Assembly (NCBI RefSeq): GCF_009746565.1
Contig: NZ_WRPN01000008.1
Location: forward strand, 62,001-126,000
Direction: 5' to 3'
Length of the DNA: 64,000 bases
Source: Mariniflexile maritimum
Lineage (GTDB): Bacteria > Bacteroidota > Bacteroidia > Flavobacteriales > Flavobacteriaceae
The position numbers and the translations under genes are program-made. The notes under the pieces were generated by a model, which worked only from the letters and a program-made list of their open reading frames with translations, did no database searches and was not told where the DNA came from. The number at the start of each line of letters is the position of its first letter. The first letter of the stretch is position 1. This document shows, one piece after another, positions 32,367 to 42,189 of the stretch.

Positions 32367-34362
32367 TCATATTCTTATTAAACGTTTATTGTTTATACAT
32401 TTTTTTATTGTTTCTTTATTTTTGTTTGCACAAAAAGAAGAAATTTTTACTTATTATATTCATATGAATGGCGCCGAAAAAGGGAAAGAATTCATCTTAA
32501 AAAATAATAAGGCATTTTATAATGGAAAAAATTCTTCATTAAAGAGTTTTTTTAATAACTCTGACATAAAAAGTTTTTATCAAGCTTTTCCCGATATTCC
32601 AGATCCTAAATTGGAAAATATTTATGTTATTAAGACCTCTTATAAGCAACTGTGCAAAGATTTACTAAAGAAGTTTCCAACTTATTATGTTAAAGCAAAT
32701 GATATTACTGGAGGTATAACTATGCTTAGTTATCCAAATGATTATGGTAAAACAAGTCCTGTAGCTAATTTAGGTATTAATGTGGCTAGGAAAGATCTTG
32801 ATTATATTGGAGCACCAAATGCATGGAATATAACTACAGGTTCTAGTAATATTAAAGTTGGGATATCAGATACGGGTGTTAATAATGCTTTAGCTGATTT
32901 GGAAAAAACAAATTATATATCTGGATATGGCTCTACGAATGCCGCTCATGGTTCAAATGTCGCTGCATTAGCAGCAGCTCAAGGAGATAATGGCGTAGGT
33001 ACTGTTGGAGTCTGCTATGATTGTGGTATACTTGCTGCTCCCTCTAATTTCGGATACACATCAGATGTGGTTTATTCACAGATTTATAAACTTGCAAGCC
33101 AGGGTGCCAAAGTAATTAATATGAGTTGGCTTAATTCATTGGGTTATGGTCCAGATGGCCATGGGTTTTTACAAGAAGAACAAGATGTAATTGACTATTG
33201 TGTTAATAATTTTGGAACAATATTTGTGGCTGCGGCTGGTAACATAAGTTCATTTTCAACTCCAACTTTGCATCATCCAAATCTTAGCGGAGGACCATTT
33301 GGAACCTTGTATGTTTACCCCGCATCATATAACAATGTGATATCAGTCAGTTTAGTTAATGATTTGAATACAGAATTAAATTCTGATTCATTTTGTTGTA
33401 CAACTCCACTTATTGGTGCATTATATGATCGTATTGAAGACTCTGTTTCACCACAAATTGATGGTACAGATATTAATAATCCATTAGGAATATCGGGAAG
33501 TAACGGTTATGGATTGATTTATATGGCTACTTTGAATCCTAAAGTAGATATCCTTGCTCCAGGTTATAATCAGTTTGAGTATTGGGATTATAGTAATAAT
33601 CAAGAATTCATATATAATGGCACATCTACGTCATATGCCGCTCCTTTGGTTACTGGTACAATCGGTTTAATGCTAAGTGTCAATCCTTGTTTAACGGGTC
33701 CTGAAGTTGAGGATGTACTTCAATTAGTATCAAAGGATATTGAACATATGCCTATAAATGCCTCATTTTTTGGTATGGTCGGTTCAGGTAAATTGGAAAC
33801 AGGTAATTCTGTGCAATTTGTAAATGAGATGATGAAAGCTGACGGGATTGCTGTTATTAAAGATCATGTTTTTTATCGTTTTGATTTTAATCTAATTAAC
33901 TTTATGAATAATTTGGTTATCGAAAATGTGAGTTTTATTGATTCAGCAACAGTAACTTTTAAAGCTAAAAACAGTATAGTTTTACTAGATGGTGCTTTAT
34001 TTGAACCTAATACTTATGGATTTATAGATTTGAGCATTGATGGTGCTTTGTCTTCAAATTGTTTGCAAGTAGCTAATTCTCAAAATTCATTTAAAATAGA
34101 AAAAACCAAAGTTAGTGATTTTGTAGACACGAATTTTTTATTATTTCCCAATCCTACTAATGATGTTTTAAATATAAAAAATAAAGAATATTTAAGTACA
34201 GTTTCAATTTTAGATGTTACAGGTAAAATAATTTATTTTATAAAAAACATAAATTCAAAAGAATTACAATTAAATACATCAATTTTCAATTCAGGTATGT
34301 ATTTTATTAAAATTAAAATGCAATCAGGTGAAGTCATTAGTAAAAAAATAATAAAAAATTAA
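32359..34362 (+). CDS. Secreted subtilisin-like serine protease (S8) with a type IX sorting domain
   Basis: The 667-residue protein has a signal peptide cleaved near FAQ (residues 22-25), a pro-region to about 150, an S8 catalytic domain with Asp171 (VGISDTGVN), His197 (AAHGSNVAAL), oxyanion Asn295 (AAAGNISSF) and Ser423 (NGTSTSYAAP), and a C-terminal type IX sorting domain (FLLFPNPTNDVLNIKN to SGMYFIKIKMQSGEVISKKI). It should be exported across the outer membrane by the T9SS and attached to the surface. Cys-rich segments (YDCG, CCTT) may form disulfides. It lies at the end of the plus-strand surface operon. Confidence 0.93.
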   Translation: MDNHILIKRLLFIHFFIVSLFLFAQKEEIFTYYIHMNGAEKGKEFILKNNKAFYNGKNSSLKSFFNNSDIKSFYQAFPDIPDPKLENIYVIKTSYKQLCKDLLKKFPTYYVKANDITGGITMLSYPNDYGKTSPVANLGINVARKDLDYIGAPNAWNITTGSSNIKVGISDTGVNNALADLEKTNYISGYGSTNAAHGSNVAALAAAQGDNGVGTVGVCYDCGILAAPSNFGYTSDVVYSQIYKLASQGAKVINMSWLNSLGYGPDGHGFLQEEQDVIDYCVNNFGTIFVAAAGNISSFSTPTLHHPNLSGGPFGTLYVYPASYNNVISVSLVNDLNTELNSDSFCCTTPLIGALYDRIEDSVSPQIDGTDINNPLGISGSNGYGLIYMATLNPKVDILAPGYNQFEYWDYSNNQEFIYNGTSTSYAAPLVTGTIGLMLSVNPCLTGPEVEDVLQLVSKDIEHMPINASFFGMVGSGKLETGNSVQFVNEMMKADGIAVIKDHVFYRFDFNLINFMNNLVIENVSFIDSATVTFKAKNSIVLLDGALFEPNTYGFIDLSIDGALSSNCLQVANSQNSFKIEKTKVSDFVDTNFLLFPNPTNDVLNIKNKEYLSTVSILDVTGKIIYFIKNINSKELQLNTSIFNSGMYFIKIKMQSGEVISKKIIKN

Positions 34363-34409
34363 TCTAAAAAATTATCGGTATATTTATTATTAGGCATTTA
34401 AGTTGTTAA

Positions 34410-35345
34410 CTAATCAAACGCAGTAAAATATAAATTTTTACGGCTTAAGTAGCGATGGAAGCGTTTTAAAAATATTAAGATGCCTTTTGGGGTATTTAAA
34501 AGGATAACTTGTTTGTAATTCAAATTTTCTAAATCAATCTCTTTTTTAACCTTTTTATAAAGTAGATTCTCCCCATTTAATTTGCTGCGCAGTGCTAGAG
34601 CGTATCGGTTTACATCCAAATACAATTTTAATGACGGATTGCGTTTTTCTTCCTCTAAAAAACTATTTGAAAAATGATAGCGTATATCATTATATTCATT
34701 TTTTGAAAGGCTGTCACCCACATACAATTTATACTTCATGGTTATAGTGGGATTAAAACTTACTGGGTATTTTAAAGCAAACCGAATCCATAAATCTAAA
34801 TCCTGGGTGGTTTTATAATAAGGGTTAAAGCCTCCTAAACTTTCAAATAAGGTTTTTGAAAACCCAACGGCCGAAGTCCAAGCCACAGGATTTATAATGC
34901 TGGCTTTAAAATAATCAGGAACAAGTAAAGGTACTGTGCCATATTCAAAATTAAAAGTAGCTTTTCGGCTCATGCCTTCTCTATAAAAAACTTCATAGTT
35001 ATTACAATACAATCCAGCATTTGGGAACATTGCTATTTGTTTTTTCAATTCCAACAAATGGTTTTCGTACCATATGTCATCCGCATCCAACAGCGCAATG
35101 TATTTAGAAGCGGCATGCGCAACACCAAAATTTCTAGCTACCGAAACGCCTTGGTTTTTTTGTTTTAACATCTTTATTTTTTCGTTTTTAAAAGAAGATG
35201 CAATTTGGTAACTTTTATCTGTGCTGCCATCATCAACAATAATAATTTCAAAATCGTCAAAAGACTGATTTAGAACACTTTTTATCGTGTTTTCAATGTA
35301 TTTTTCTTTATTATAAAGTGGTATGATTACAGAAAAAAAAGGCAT
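34410..35345 (-). CDS. Glycosyltransferase family 2 (second GT2 of the island)
   Basis: The 311-residue product starts at the ATG complementary to 35343-35345 (MPFFSVIIPLYNKEKYIEN). The GT-A motifs are VIIPLYNKEKYIENTIKSVL, IIVDDGSTDKSYQIA, NQGVSVARNFGVAHAASK and LLDADDIWYENHLLELKKQ. A longer frame, to 35372, would overlap the preceding gene by 19 bp. The acceptor is unknown; the C-terminal half is rich in Lys, Leu and Tyr. It is the last gene of a minus-strand trio. Confidence 0.88.
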   Translation of the reverse strand: MPFFSVIIPLYNKEKYIENTIKSVLNQSFDDFEIIIVDDGSTDKSYQIASSFKNEKIKMLKQKNQGVSVARNFGVAHAASKYIALLDADDIWYENHLLELKKQIAMFPNAGLYCNNYEVFYREGMSRKATFNFEYGTVPLLVPDYFKASIINPVAWTSAVGFSKTLFESLGGFNPYYKTTQDLDLWIRFALKYPVSFNPTITMKYKLYVGDSLSKNEYNDIRYHFSNSFLEEEKRNPSLKLYLDVNRYALALRSKLNGENLLYKKVKKEIDLENLNYKQVILLNTPKGILIFLKRFHRYLSRKNLYFTAFD

Positions 35346-35353
35346 GGTTTTTT

Positions 35354-36202
35354 TTATTTTTTTAAAGAGCAAAGATAGCCCAATTTATAGAAATCAAATA
35401 ATAGAAGGGAAGGGTAGTTCGATTTTAAATTCATTATTAACAATGGTTTAATGAGCTTAAAATTAAAGGCTATAATTTTATGGAGTCTAATTTTTTTTAA
35501 GATTTGATAGGCTTTTGTTATGTTGAAACCTTCTTTTTTTGCCTTATTGTCTTTAATTAAATGGTACAGATTTTCCATTGCATACTCCGTTTTCTTTAAA
35601 AAAGTAGTAGCATCGTCATCAGCATTATGTTCTACGGGGTTGTTGAAAAAAAATATCGGTATTTTTTTTTCTAATAAAGTGTCAAAAAAAAGCACATCTT
35701 CAAAGCCGTATTTTTTTAGGGATTCATCAAATTGATTTGAAATAAAAATTTCTTTTCTAATCATAAAATTTGATGAGCATAACGTTCTGAATTCCCTTTT
35801 CTTGGTGTATAACCATCTTAGTTTATATGGTTTTTTGGGCGGATGTTCAAGATGCGTCATGCCGCCCGATTTTACGTTTTTGTTATCTATCGACAGATAT
35901 TTTTCGATAAAATCGGGTGTTTTAGGAAACGTTCCCGAATCTACAAATAACAGCAAATCATATTTTGCGTTCTTAGCCAGTAAGTTTCTTATGGCGCTTC
36001 TTCCAATATTGTTTGGTAGCTCTTTAAAGGTGCAATTTTGAAGGGTGTTTATGGTGCTATTCGTTTTGCTGAAGGCCGATTTAGAGCCATCATCATAAAC
36101 CAATATTTCAAATTCAATACCGCATCCAATACATTGCCTGTGCAGTTCTTTAACTAAAGGAACACTATCAAAATTAAATGTTGGAATTAGTATAGAAAGC
36201 AT
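35354..36202 (-). CDS. Glycosyltransferase family 2 (third GT2 of the island)
   Basis: The 282-residue enzyme reads MLSILIPTFNFDSVPLVKEL, YDDGSKSAFSKTNST, ELPNNIGRSAIRNLLAKNAK and LLFVDSGTFPKTPDF: a GT-A fold with DxG/DxD-like motif VDSG in place of the usual DAD, which is a notable variant. FGFEDVLFFDTLLEKKIPIF (YGFEDV) is the catalytic base region of many GT2s. It follows the FtsE-type ATPase gene by 2 bp and precedes the next GT2. Confidence 0.85.
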   Translation of the reverse strand: MLSILIPTFNFDSVPLVKELHRQCIGCGIEFEILVYDDGSKSAFSKTNSTINTLQNCTFKELPNNIGRSAIRNLLAKNAKYDLLLFVDSGTFPKTPDFIEKYLSIDNKNVKSGGMTHLEHPPKKPYKLRWLYTKKREFRTLCSSNFMIRKEIFISNQFDESLKKYGFEDVLFFDTLLEKKIPIFFFNNPVEHNADDDATTFLKKTEYAMENLYHLIKDNKAKKEGFNITKAYQILKKIRLHKIIAFNFKLIKPLLIMNLKSNYPSLLLFDFYKLGYLCSLKK

Positions 36203-36204
36203 CC

Positions 36205-36888
36205 TTATCCTTTCCGTTGTACCACTTCAAAAACTTGGTTCTCGTCGCATTTTAAGGTTTTACTGGGGTATTTTAAAAGCAGAGCGTAATCGTGGGTGGC
36301 CATTAAAATGGTATTGCCATTTTTGTTTATTTCCTGTAAAACTTCCATCACCTCAATGCTGGTTTGTGGGTCTAAATTGCCCGTAGGCTCATCCGCAAGG
36401 ATCAGTTCGGGGTTGTTTAACAAGGCCCTGGCAATGGCAACGCGTTGTTGCTCGCCACCCGAAAGCTCGTGCGGGTATTTAAAACCCTGGGTTTTCATGC
36501 CTACCTTACTTAAAACCTGTTCCACACGGGCGTTCATTTCGGCTTTGTCCTTCCACCCGGTGGCTCTTAAAACAAACAATAAATTGTCGTTTACCGTGCT
36601 GTCCGACAGTAGTTTAAAATCCTGAAAAACCACGCCCAATTTGCGTCGTAAATACGGAATGTCACTTTCTTTTAGGGTTTTTAAATTAAAATCTACAATG
36701 TGCCCTTCGCCTTCGGTTAAGGGTAAATCGCCGTAAAGTGTTTTCATAAAACTACTTTTTCCGGTGCCCGTTTTTCCAATTAAATACACAAAATCGCCTT
36801 TGTTGATTTCAACATTTACTTTGGAAAGCACCAAACTATCGCCTTGGTATATGGAAACGTCTTTTAATTGCAGAATGGGAGTTGACAT
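36205..36888 (-). CDS. FtsE/LolD-type ABC ATPase
   Basis: The 227-residue ATPase has Walker A GKTGTGKSSFMKTL, Q-loop FQDFKLLSD, signature LSGGEQQRVAIARALLNNP and Walker B LILADEPTGNLDPQT. The pattern YLRRKLGVVFQDFKLL and the short length are typical of FtsE. No FtsX partner lies beside it; the FtsX/LolC-type permease at 48614 is too far to be the direct partner. In flavobacteria ftsE is often followed by glycosyltransferase genes as here, which places it with cell-wall or surface assembly. Confidence 0.92.
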   Translation of the reverse strand: MSTPILQLKDVSIYQGDSLVLSKVNVEINKGDFVYLIGKTGTGKSSFMKTLYGDLPLTEGEGHIVDFNLKTLKESDIPYLRRKLGVVFQDFKLLSDSTVNDNLLFVLRATGWKDKAEMNARVEQVLSKVGMKTQGFKYPHELSGGEQQRVAIARALLNNPELILADEPTGNLDPQTSIEVMEVLQEINKNGNTILMATHDYALLLKYPSKTLKCDENQVFEVVQRKG

Positions 36889-37235
36889 AAATACAATGGA
36901 TTTTTTTTGTGTTGTAAAAGTATTATATAAAAGTTGAAAGTTAAAAGTTATGCGTTAAAAGTTTTAAAGAATCAGGTTTGAAGTTGAAATAATCAAAAAT
37001 TATCATTTGTTACATGTTTACCCCGCAATGGCGCTAAGTTAGTTTATAGCGGATGCAAGACCATTTGGCAGAAAATATAAATTAGGAACTGCAACGGCGA
37101 CAAAAAACCGCGACTTAAAACCAAATCACCCGCCTGCTGTCATTTTTAATAACTTCGTTTATAATTATCGCACAATTCTTGCGTTATAGGGTTTATATTA
37201 AATTATCTTTGAAATTAAATTAAAAAGCAGTGTTA
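36889..37235. other. Intergenic region before the TPR gene
   Basis: It holds the divergent leaders of the FtsE-type gene and the TPR gene. Short AT-rich GTTAAAAGTT-like repeats lie at 36930-36965. The TPR promoter is at 37204-37211. I see no RNA gene or mobile element. Confidence 0.65.
37204..37211 (+). promoter_or_regulatory. -7 box TATCTTTG of the TPR gene
   Basis: TATCTTTG matches TAnnTTTG; a TTG at 37179-37181 lies 22 bp before it, acceptable for the Bacteroidota -33 element. The start codon ATG follows at 37236, so the leader is about 20 nt. Confidence 0.65.
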
Positions 37236-40200
37236 ATGACTATAAATAGCCGTATTTCCTTATTGGTTGCCATCAGTTTTAATGTTTACATGCAGGCACA
37301 ACAGTCTGCCACCTATACCAGCGATTTGGCAACCTATCAAAAAGCGCTCACGCTTTACAACAACCAGCAATATTCAGCGGCACAATCGTTGTTTGGAACC
37401 GTTCAAAAGGAAACCAAAGAAGAGGTTTTATCATCCGATTGTGCATATTATATAGCCAATTGCGCCGTACGATTGAATCAGCAAAGCGCCGATCAATTGA
37501 TAGAAAATTTTGTAAAGGAATACCCAACAAGCACCAAGCGCAATACCGCTTTTATTGATGTGGCCGATTTTTACTTCGCCAATGGAAAATATGCTTACGC
37601 CAGAAAATGGTACGATAAGGTAGATGAAAGCGGATTGGCACGCAGCGAAAAGGAAAAGTTTTATTTCAACAATGGCTATTCGGCCTTTTCAAGCAAGCAA
37701 TTTAAGGAAGCCAACGAGTATTTAAAACGTGTTGAAAACTCAAAAGAATATGGTTCGCAAGCTAAATACTATATTGGGTTTATGGCCTATGAAGGCAACG
37801 ATTATGAAAATGCCAATAAATATTTTGACCAAGTAAGCAACCAAGAACAGTACAAAGAAAAGCTATCGTACTATCAAGCCGACCTGAATTTTAAACTAGG
37901 GAATTTTGAAAAAGCCATTCAGTTGGCTAAGGCAAAGTTGAAAACCAGTGATGCTAACGAAGTTTCGGAACTCTCTAAAATTATAGGTGAAAGCTATTTT
38001 AATTTAGGAAATTATGCCGAGGCCGTTCCGTATTTACAGGCCTATAAAGGTAAAGACAGAAAATGGAGCAATACCGATTTTTACCAATTGGGCTATGCCT
38101 ACTATAAGCAGGGAAATTTTGAAAAAGCGGTTTCAGAATTCAATAAAATTATTGGCGGCACCAATGCCATTGCCCAAAATGCCTATTATCATTTGGGCGA
38201 AAGCTATATAAAGCTCAACAAAAAACAGGAAGCTTTAAATGCGTTTAAAAATGCTTCGGAAATGGATTTCGATTTAAAAATTCAGGAAGATGCTTATCTA
38301 AATTACGCAAAACTGAGTTACGATATTGGAAATTCGTACCAATCGGCGCCCCAAATTTTGGCGGCTTATTTAGAAAAATACCCCAAAACAGCACAAAAAG
38401 AGGACGTTGAAAGCCTGCTTATTGATTCGTACATTACCTCAAAAAACTATAAAGAAGCCCTAAAGCTATTAGAAGGCAAAAAGAGTTTTGAAAACAAATC
38501 GGCTTACCAAAAAGTAGCTTTTTATAGAGGGCTGGAGTTGTTTAATGAAAACAATTTCACGGAAGCCAAAACACTGTTTGAAGGTTCTTTAAAAGAACCA
38601 CGCGATGCCACATTTACAGCCCGGGCAACGTTCTGGAAAGCGGAAACCGACTATAATTTAAGCAATTACAACGATGCGTTGATTGGTTTTAAGCAATTTC
38701 AGCAATTGCCGGCATCTGCCTCAACACCCGAAAATAAAAATACCGATTATAACATCGCATACACCTATTTTAAATTGAAAAACTACAACCAATCTGCGCA
38801 GTTTTTCAACCAATTTATTACATCCAACAAAAATAAGGACGACCAGCGCCTGCATGATGCCTACCTGCGTTTGGGCGATGCTAATTTTGTATCCAGCGAC
38901 TATAAAAATGCCATTACTGCCTATGAAAATGCTATTAAATTAAATACCCAGGATGCCGATTATGCATTTTTCCAAAAAGCCCTTAGTGCCGGATATATTG
39001 GTCAGGATTCCAAAAAAGTAAAGGAACTGGAGCAGTTTATTTCAGATTACCAAAAATCAAAATTACGTGATGATGCCCTTTACGAACTCGGGAATTCTTA
39101 TGTGAAAATGGGACAAACCGACAAAGCGATACAAACCTATAATCGCTTAAATTCGGAATACAAAATGAGTTCGTTTGTTTCAAAATCGCTATTGCGACAA
39201 GGCTTGGTGTATTATAATGGCAGTAAAAACGAACTGGCCTTAACCAAGTTTAAGCAAGTGGCTAGCGAGTACCCCGAAACCCCCGAAGCTGCACAAGCAG
39301 TGGCCACGGCACGACTTATTTACATCGATTTAGGGCGCGTAAATGAATACGCAACGTGGGTGAAAACCTTAAAATATGTGGAGGTTACCGATGCCGATTT
39401 GGATAACGCTACCTACGAAGCCGCCGAAAAACAATATCTGGATAACAATACCGATAAAGCCATCACACAATTTAATGGCTATTTAAGTCAATTTGCAAAC
39501 GGGTTGCACGCTTTACAGGCCCATTTTTATGTGGCCCAACTGTATTACAAAAAAGGGTTGATGGACAATGCCGCATCGCATTACCAATATGTGGTTGCAG
39601 CTTCCCGAAATGAATTTACCGAAGAAGCCTTATCGCGCTTATCGCAATTTTATTTGGAAAGCAAAAGTTGGAACAAGGCCATTCCGCTACTGGAACGTTT
39701 GGAAGAAGAAGCCAACTTCCCGCAAAATATCGTGTTTGCACAATCCAACCTAATGAAGGCAAATTACCAACTAGAAAGTTACAACAAAGCCGTTGCCTAC
39801 GCAGAAAAGGTGTTGGCCAATTCAAAAATAGATAACAAAATCAAAGCCGATGCGCATATCATCATTGCACGTTCGGCAATAAAAACCGGCGATGAAACCA
39901 AGGCAAAAGACGCCTATGCTAAGGTTGAAACAGTGGCAACGGGCGAAACGGCGGCCGAAGCCTTATACTATAACGCCTATTTTAAACATAAGGAGGCTAA
40001 GTACGAGGCATCCAATACAACGGTTCAAAAATTGGCCAAAGATTTTTCAGGCTATAAATATTACAGTGCCAAAGGCTTGGTACTTATGGCTAAGAATTTT
40101 TATGCTTTAAACGATGCCTTTCAAGCCACTTACATCTTAGAAAGTGTGATTCAAAATTTCACCGACTTTAATGATGTTGTTGCCGAGGCCAAAACAGAGC

Positions 40201-40262
40201 TTAGCAAGATTAAGGCCTTGGAGGCCAAAACAAATTCGTCCATTCAACCAGAGGGGAATTAA
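37236..40262 (+). CDS. Large exported TPR-repeat protein
   Basis: The 1008-residue protein begins at the ATG 37236 (an upstream GTG at 37230 is possible) with a signal peptide MTINSRISLLVAISFNVYMQ ending before AQQSAT. The rest is a chain of about 20 tetratricopeptide motifs, for example FNNGYSAFSSKQFKEANEYL, YQLGYAYYKQGNFEKAVSEF and YFKLKNYNQSAQFFNQFITS. Such proteins act as scaffolds in the periplasm or at the outer membrane. It is directly followed (55 bp) by an outer-membrane barrel, so they probably work together. Confidence 0.9.
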   Translation: MTINSRISLLVAISFNVYMQAQQSATYTSDLATYQKALTLYNNQQYSAAQSLFGTVQKETKEEVLSSDCAYYIANCAVRLNQQSADQLIENFVKEYPTSTKRNTAFIDVADFYFANGKYAYARKWYDKVDESGLARSEKEKFYFNNGYSAFSSKQFKEANEYLKRVENSKEYGSQAKYYIGFMAYEGNDYENANKYFDQVSNQEQYKEKLSYYQADLNFKLGNFEKAIQLAKAKLKTSDANEVSELSKIIGESYFNLGNYAEAVPYLQAYKGKDRKWSNTDFYQLGYAYYKQGNFEKAVSEFNKIIGGTNAIAQNAYYHLGESYIKLNKKQEALNAFKNASEMDFDLKIQEDAYLNYAKLSYDIGNSYQSAPQILAAYLEKYPKTAQKEDVESLLIDSYITSKNYKEALKLLEGKKSFENKSAYQKVAFYRGLELFNENNFTEAKTLFEGSLKEPRDATFTARATFWKAETDYNLSNYNDALIGFKQFQQLPASASTPENKNTDYNIAYTYFKLKNYNQSAQFFNQFITSNKNKDDQRLHDAYLRLGDANFVSSDYKNAITAYENAIKLNTQDADYAFFQKALSAGYIGQDSKKVKELEQFISDYQKSKLRDDALYELGNSYVKMGQTDKAIQTYNRLNSEYKMSSFVSKSLLRQGLVYYNGSKNELALTKFKQVASEYPETPEAAQAVATARLIYIDLGRVNEYATWVKTLKYVEVTDADLDNATYEAAEKQYLDNNTDKAITQFNGYLSQFANGLHALQAHFYVAQLYYKKGLMDNAASHYQYVVAASRNEFTEEALSRLSQFYLESKSWNKAIPLLERLEEEANFPQNIVFAQSNLMKANYQLESYNKAVAYAEKVLANSKIDNKIKADAHIIIARSAIKTGDETKAKDAYAKVETVATGETAAEALYYNAYFKHKEAKYEASNTTVQKLAKDFSGYKYYSAKGLVLMAKNFYALNDAFQATYILESVIQNFTDFNDVVAEAKTELSKIKALEAKTNSSIQPEGN

Positions 40263-40317
40263 AGTTAGAAGTTAAATATTCAGAATTAAAAAATCGTAAA
40301 TTAAAAAATTCCAAAGC

Positions 40318-42045
40318 ATGCGCAAGCACATAAAAACCATTATATTAGCTATTTGTTCGTTAAGCGTAACCGTTGTGGTTGCCCAAAAGAAATCCACCGA
40401 CACCATTAACACGGGCGTTATCGACGTGGTGAAACCCTATACTCCCACCATTTCCGATGCCTTTAAAGTGAAGGAAACCCCATCGTTAAACGATGAAACG
40501 ACCCAAGCTAAAAAGGATATTAAATACAACATTTTTTCTTTTCCGGTGGCTTCAACGTTTACACCTGCAAAAGGAAAAGCAGCCTCGGTTGATAAAGCTA
40601 AACCTATAAAGTTGTACGATAATTATGCCACTTTGGGCGTGGGTACCTATACCACCATTTTGGGTGAAGTTTATTTGAACCACGCCATTAGCCGAACCGA
40701 AAGTGTGGGCGGTTATGTGAGCCATCATTCTTCTGAAGGCGGTATTGAAGGCTTGTCGTTTAACGATAATTTTTCCGATTCAAAATTAAATATCAATTAC
40801 ACCTCGCGCCTGCGCGACTTATCATGGAAAGTAGAAGGCGGTTTCCAGTTTCAGGGCTATAATTGGTATGGTGTTCCACAAACGCAACTAACTGCAGCCC
40901 AAACAAATGGCATTGAAGTTGATCATACTTTTTTTGATGCGCATCTGGGTGGCGATGTGTCTTTTGAAGATACTTACATCAATTCGGCAAGCCTACTTTT
41001 TAGGCGTTTTGGCGACAACCAAGGTTCGGGTGAAAACAGATTTACATTTAAAGGAAAAGTGGATGTTCCCATAAATGATTATGAAATTGCTACCCATCTG
41101 GTTATTGATTATTTGGGAGGCAGTTTTAAAAGAGGCTATACAAGCATGAATGCATTGAATTACGGCAATTTTCAACTTGGAATTTCGCCAACCTACCAAA
41201 TGAAACAAGACGATTTAACCATAGATTTAGGGGTTTCCCTCTTCTATTTGCACGATAACGAAGCCAGTAAAAGTAAATTGTACATTTACCCAAATGTTAC
41301 GGCAACCTACCGATTGGTTGATGATGTGCTGATTGCCTATGGCGGTATTCAAGGCGATTTACAGCAAAATTCGTATTACGGTTTTGCTTCCGAAAACCCG
41401 TTTGTATCGCCTACTTTGAATATCATGCCTACCGACCAACTGTATAATGCCTACGTGGGTTTAAAAGGAAAAGTAACAAGCAACGTAAGCTATAATATTA
41501 GCGGCCGTTATATAGCCGACATAAGCAAAGCCTTGTTTAGGAACAATGAAATTACCTTAACCGCACAAGATTATACTTATGGAAATTCATTTGGAATGGT
41601 TTACGATAATGTAAAAACCTTGGGGCTTTCAGGTGAATTAAATGTAGATGTGAACAGAAATTTTACCTTGGCCATAAAAGCGGAAACATTTAGTTATAGC
41701 ACCGATGATGAAGCAGAACCATGGAACTTGCCAACCTTAAAAGGCTCACTGTTTTTAGATTACCAGATAAGCGACAAGTGGTTTACTGGGGCCAATTTAT
41801 TTTATGTAGGTGAGCGTAAAGACCAATTTTATCTCAATGATGGCATAACCGCAACCACCCCGTTTACAGTAACTTTAGATAGCTATTTTGATGCCAATGC
41901 CCATGTGGGCTATCATGTTACCGACCAGCTTTCCATATTTGCCAAAGCGAATAATGTTGGTAATAAAGCCTACCAAAAATGGCAAGATTTTCCGGTGCAA
42001 AGTGCGCAGTTTTTAGCGGGGGCCACCTATAAATTTGATTTTTAA
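40318..42045 (+). CDS. Outer-membrane beta-barrel, TonB-dependent-receptor-like
   Basis: The 575-residue protein starts with a signal peptide MRKHIKTIILAICSLSVTVV cleaved near VAQ. The remainder alternates aromatic and polar residues as in transmembrane strands and ends in an aromatic-terminal strand SAQFLAGATYKFDF, the classic barrel insertion signal. The C-terminal strands (FDANAHVGYHVTDQLSIFAK, then KANNVGNKAYQKWQDFPVQS) match TonB-dependent receptor barrels, but there is no plug domain, so it is a receptor-like barrel without TonB gating. Its partner is the preceding TPR protein. Confidence 0.85.
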   Translation: MRKHIKTIILAICSLSVTVVVAQKKSTDTINTGVIDVVKPYTPTISDAFKVKETPSLNDETTQAKKDIKYNIFSFPVASTFTPAKGKAASVDKAKPIKLYDNYATLGVGTYTTILGEVYLNHAISRTESVGGYVSHHSSEGGIEGLSFNDNFSDSKLNINYTSRLRDLSWKVEGGFQFQGYNWYGVPQTQLTAAQTNGIEVDHTFFDAHLGGDVSFEDTYINSASLLFRRFGDNQGSGENRFTFKGKVDVPINDYEIATHLVIDYLGGSFKRGYTSMNALNYGNFQLGISPTYQMKQDDLTIDLGVSLFYLHDNEASKSKLYIYPNVTATYRLVDDVLIAYGGIQGDLQQNSYYGFASENPFVSPTLNIMPTDQLYNAYVGLKGKVTSNVSYNISGRYIADISKALFRNNEITLTAQDYTYGNSFGMVYDNVKTLGLSGELNVDVNRNFTLAIKAETFSYSTDDEAEPWNLPTLKGSLFLDYQISDKWFTGANLFYVGERKDQFYLNDGITATTPFTVTLDSYFDANAHVGYHVTDQLSIFAKANNVGNKAYQKWQDFPVQSAQFLAGATYKFDF

Positions 42046-42189
42046 TTTCTGTGAATCCCGATAGCAACGGGAAGGAACTCCATGGTGTGGTTAACAAGGT
42101 TTCGTTTCCAGTCGCGCAATTGGTAGTTAACCATCCTGCAAGGTTTCTGGGTTTATAAAATGGAATAACTTAATAAATGAGATTGCTGC

